Positions 6,180 through 7,566 of a DNA stretch of 7,566 nucleotides are shown here, in pieces. Every line of letters begins with the position of its first letter. Positions within the stretch are counted from its first letter, which is position 1. The notes under the pieces were generated by a model. It had not been told where the DNA came from, made no database searches, and saw nothing but the letters and a program-made list of their open reading frames with translations. This stretch comes from Chloroflexia bacterium (GTDB lineage Bacteria; Chloroflexota; Chloroflexia; Thermomicrobiales; UBA6265): NCBI GenBank assembly GCA_013698305.1, contig JACCVC010000263.1, positions 1-7,566 of the forward strand, in the 5' to 3' direction. A program made the translations under genes and the position numbers.

Positions 6180-6203
6180 ATTTTGGACGGTACGCCTTAT
6201 TCA

Positions 6204-6710
6204 TCATGGATGGCGACACCCGCTACCCACAAACCACTCGATCAATGCCATCCGCGTCACCGACATCGTGGCCCCGACCGACCCGTCCAGCCGATCCGAC
6301 AGGCTGACCTCATCCGCGCCAAATCGCAATCGGTGCTGGCCGATCTGGTCGACGCGCACCGGCAACGCCCCGGTCTGGAGCGGCGGCGAGAACACCTCGA
6401 AGCCACGCTCCGTCGCCTCGACTTTGCCATCGAATGCGTAGTATTCGGCGGCGGCGGCGTTGTCGGTCTCGATCCGGACCCGGTCCAGCATAGAGCCATC
6501 CACCCGCCACGTCTCCCGCACCTCGCCGCCATACATGGAGTGGGTGAACACCAGCGTCGCCGTGGAGCCGGGTTGCATTCTCCGACACGCGAGCACGGAG
6601 CCATTGTCCGTCGCCATCGTCAACACATTCACCGGCTGCAACAACACGCCAACGAGGACGATGGCCGCAAGTGACGCCACCAGCGGCCACCGTCCTCGCC
6701 AGAACAACAT
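6204..6710 (-). CDS. DUF1850 family protein of TAXI TRAP loci
   Basis: A protein of 168 residues with one N-terminal membrane segment (about 8-28, PLVASLAAIVLVGVLLQ) and a mostly beta, presumably external, domain. The family hallmark is the TLVFTHSMYGGEVRETWRV stretch (52-70), with the His-Ser pair at 57-58, followed by an acidic and small-residue region and a second conserved part around FEVFSPPL and LPVRVDQIGQHRLRF. Proteins of this family typically sit between the TAXI binding protein and the fused permease, as here; their biochemical role is unknown, possibly assisting the transporter at the membrane face. The gene starts 28 nt after the binding-protein stop; no strong ribosome site is visible, only GAAG close to the ATG and a small GTCAG/CTGAC hairpin (6715-6727), so coupling to upstream translation is possible. 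Confidence 0.85.
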   Translation of the reverse strand: MLFWRGRWPLVASLAAIVLVGVLLQPVNVLTMATDNGSVLACRRMQPGSTATLVFTHSMYGGEVRETWRVDGSMLDRVRIETDNAAAAEYYAFDGKVEATERGFEVFSPPLQTGALPVRVDQIGQHRLRFGADEVSLSDRLDGSVGATMSVTRMALIEWFVGSGCRHP

Positions 6711-6738
6711 CTTCGTCAGCTACTGACCCGCAACGGGA

Positions 6739-7566
6739 TCAGCTCGCCGGGGTCGCTTCGGGTGACGCGACCGGCGAGGCGCCAACGCCCTGTTCCTCGA
6801 AGTAGCGGAGCGCGCCCGGATGGTACTCCAATGCCGCTGACGACATCGCGTTCTCGAGCGTCAACTCATTCGCCGCCGGATGCACCGCCACCAGGTCGTC
6901 CTGATTCTCGAACATCACGCGGACGACATCGTAGGCGAGCTGCTCGTCCATGTTGGCGTTGACCACCAGCACGTTCGCCACCACAACAACCTCGACGTCC
7001 TCATCCTGGCCTGGGTAGGTCTCCGCCGGAATCGTCGCCGTGCTGTAGAACTCACCGTAGGCTTCCGTCAGTCCGTCAACCAAGTCACCGTGCGGCAGCA
7101 GCGCCATGTTGCTATTGGGGCTGGCGGCGAGGTCGGTGATCGCGGCGGTCGGCAGACCACCCGACCAGAAGAACGCGTCGATCTGGCCGTCCCTGAAGGC
7201 ATCGGCGGATTCCGCCGCGCCAAGCTGCTCCTGGTCGATGTCGTCCACCGTGACCCCGGCGACTTCCATCAGGCGCAGCGCGATCACTTCGGTGCCGCTG
7301 CCCGGCGATCCGGTCGACACGCGCGTGCCGGCGAGGTCCTCGATTGATTCGATTCCGGCATCCGCATCCACCACGATCTGGGTGAAGTTGTTGTACAGCG
7401 TGGCAAGCGCCATCGCGTCGATCGGCTCCTCGAATGGATCATTGCCCTGCGCGGCGTCGTAGGCCGTGTCGGCCAGCACGAACGCCATCGCCGCGTCACC
7501 GTCGCCGATCAGGTACATGTTGTCGACCGATGCCGACGTCACCTCGGCCGTGAAGCTGTAGTCCGG
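6739..7566 (-). CDS. TAXI family TRAP transporter solute-binding protein (5' end cut by window edge)
   Basis: The frame is open to the right edge; 275 residues are present, so the signal peptide and first strands of the N-terminal lobe are missing. TAXI-family landmarks are VTSASVDNMYLIGDGDAAMAF (residues 9-29 of the visible part), the hinge and phosphate-like loop GIESIEDLAGTRVSTGSPGSGTEV, and the lobe-crossing AFRDGQIDAFFWSGGLPTAAI. The protein would bind a small organic anion outside the membrane and hand it to the fused permease encoded downstream. The C-terminus ends in a low-complexity ASPVASPEATPAS tail beyond the normal fold, a style I associate with secreted proteins of Thermomicrobia-like bacteria. 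A GTG inside the frame (7542) is not the real start, because homology extends upstream of it. Ligand specificity cannot be read from the sequence. Confidence 0.95.
   Translation of the reverse strand, partial: PDYSFTAEVTSASVDNMYLIGDGDAAMAFVLADTAYDAAQGNDPFEEPIDAMALATLYNNFTQIVVDADAGIESIEDLAGTRVSTGSPGSGTEVIALRLMEVAGVTVDDIDQEQLGAAESADAFRDGQIDAFFWSGGLPTAAITDLAASPNSNMALLPHGDLVDGLTEAYGEFYSTATIPAETYPGQDEDVEVVVVANVLVVNANMDEQLAYDVVRVMFENQDDLVAVHPAANELTLENAMSSAALEYHPGALRYFEEQGVGASPVASPEATPAS

Noticed and set aside
4910..6307. Plus-strand open frame of 465 codons
   Set aside because: It runs antisense across the permease, both repeats, the GIY-YIG gene and the DUF1850 end, all better supported on the other strand; low-complexity charged composition and no domain.
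1..7566. CRISPR arrays, rRNA or tRNA genes, and classical insertion-sequence transposases
   Set aside because: No regularly spaced direct repeats, no structural RNA signature other than the riboswitch, and no transposase-like protein on either strand.

Overview
The window reads as a piece of chromosome from a GC-rich bacterium, with every supported gene on the minus strand. The organism is most likely a Chloroflexota/Thermomicrobia-type or similar Gram-positive-like lineage. This placement is an inference. It rests on the B. subtilis-like rib gene order behind an FMN riboswitch, on the high G+C, and on the Ala/Ser/Pro/Thr-rich tail (GASPVASPEATPAS) of the solute-binding protein, a tail style I associate with Thermomicrobiales secreted proteins.

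Right half (about 7566 down to 3449): a TAXI-type TRAP transporter locus. In transcription order it holds the 3' part of a TAXI-family solute-binding protein (truncated by the window edge), a DUF1850-type membrane-anchored protein, a short GIY-YIG nuclease gene, and a fused DctQM-like TRAP permease of 724 residues. The binding protein would capture a small organic anion outside the cell and the permease would import it using an ion gradient. DUF1850 proteins are regular companions of TAXI permeases with unknown function. The GIY-YIG gene does not belong to this set. It lies between DUF1850 and the permease and is bracketed by imperfect inverted repeats (5683-5767 and 6117-6179), so a stretch of about 0.5 kb looks like a small inserted repeat element.

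Left half (about 3320 down to 1): a riboflavin biosynthesis operon. A sigma-70-like promoter (TTGACC - 18 nt - TAGTAT) leads into an FMN riboswitch, an intrinsic terminator and then ribD, ribE and ribBA, which runs off the left edge; ribH would be expected next. RibBA makes both precursors (DHBP from ribulose 5-phosphate, and the pyrimidine from GTP), RibD deaminates and reduces the pyrimidine, and RibE makes riboflavin from lumazine. FMN binding to the leader should stop transcription before ribD.

The points most worth a second look are: (1) a GIY-YIG gene carried between inverted dispersed-type repeats inside a transporter operon; (2) an extra hairpin inserted in loop L2 of the otherwise canonical FMN aptamer; (3) a leader in which the 3' arm of the terminator has two competing partners; (4) a His-to-Gln change at a metal-ligand position of the DHBP synthase domain of RibBA.
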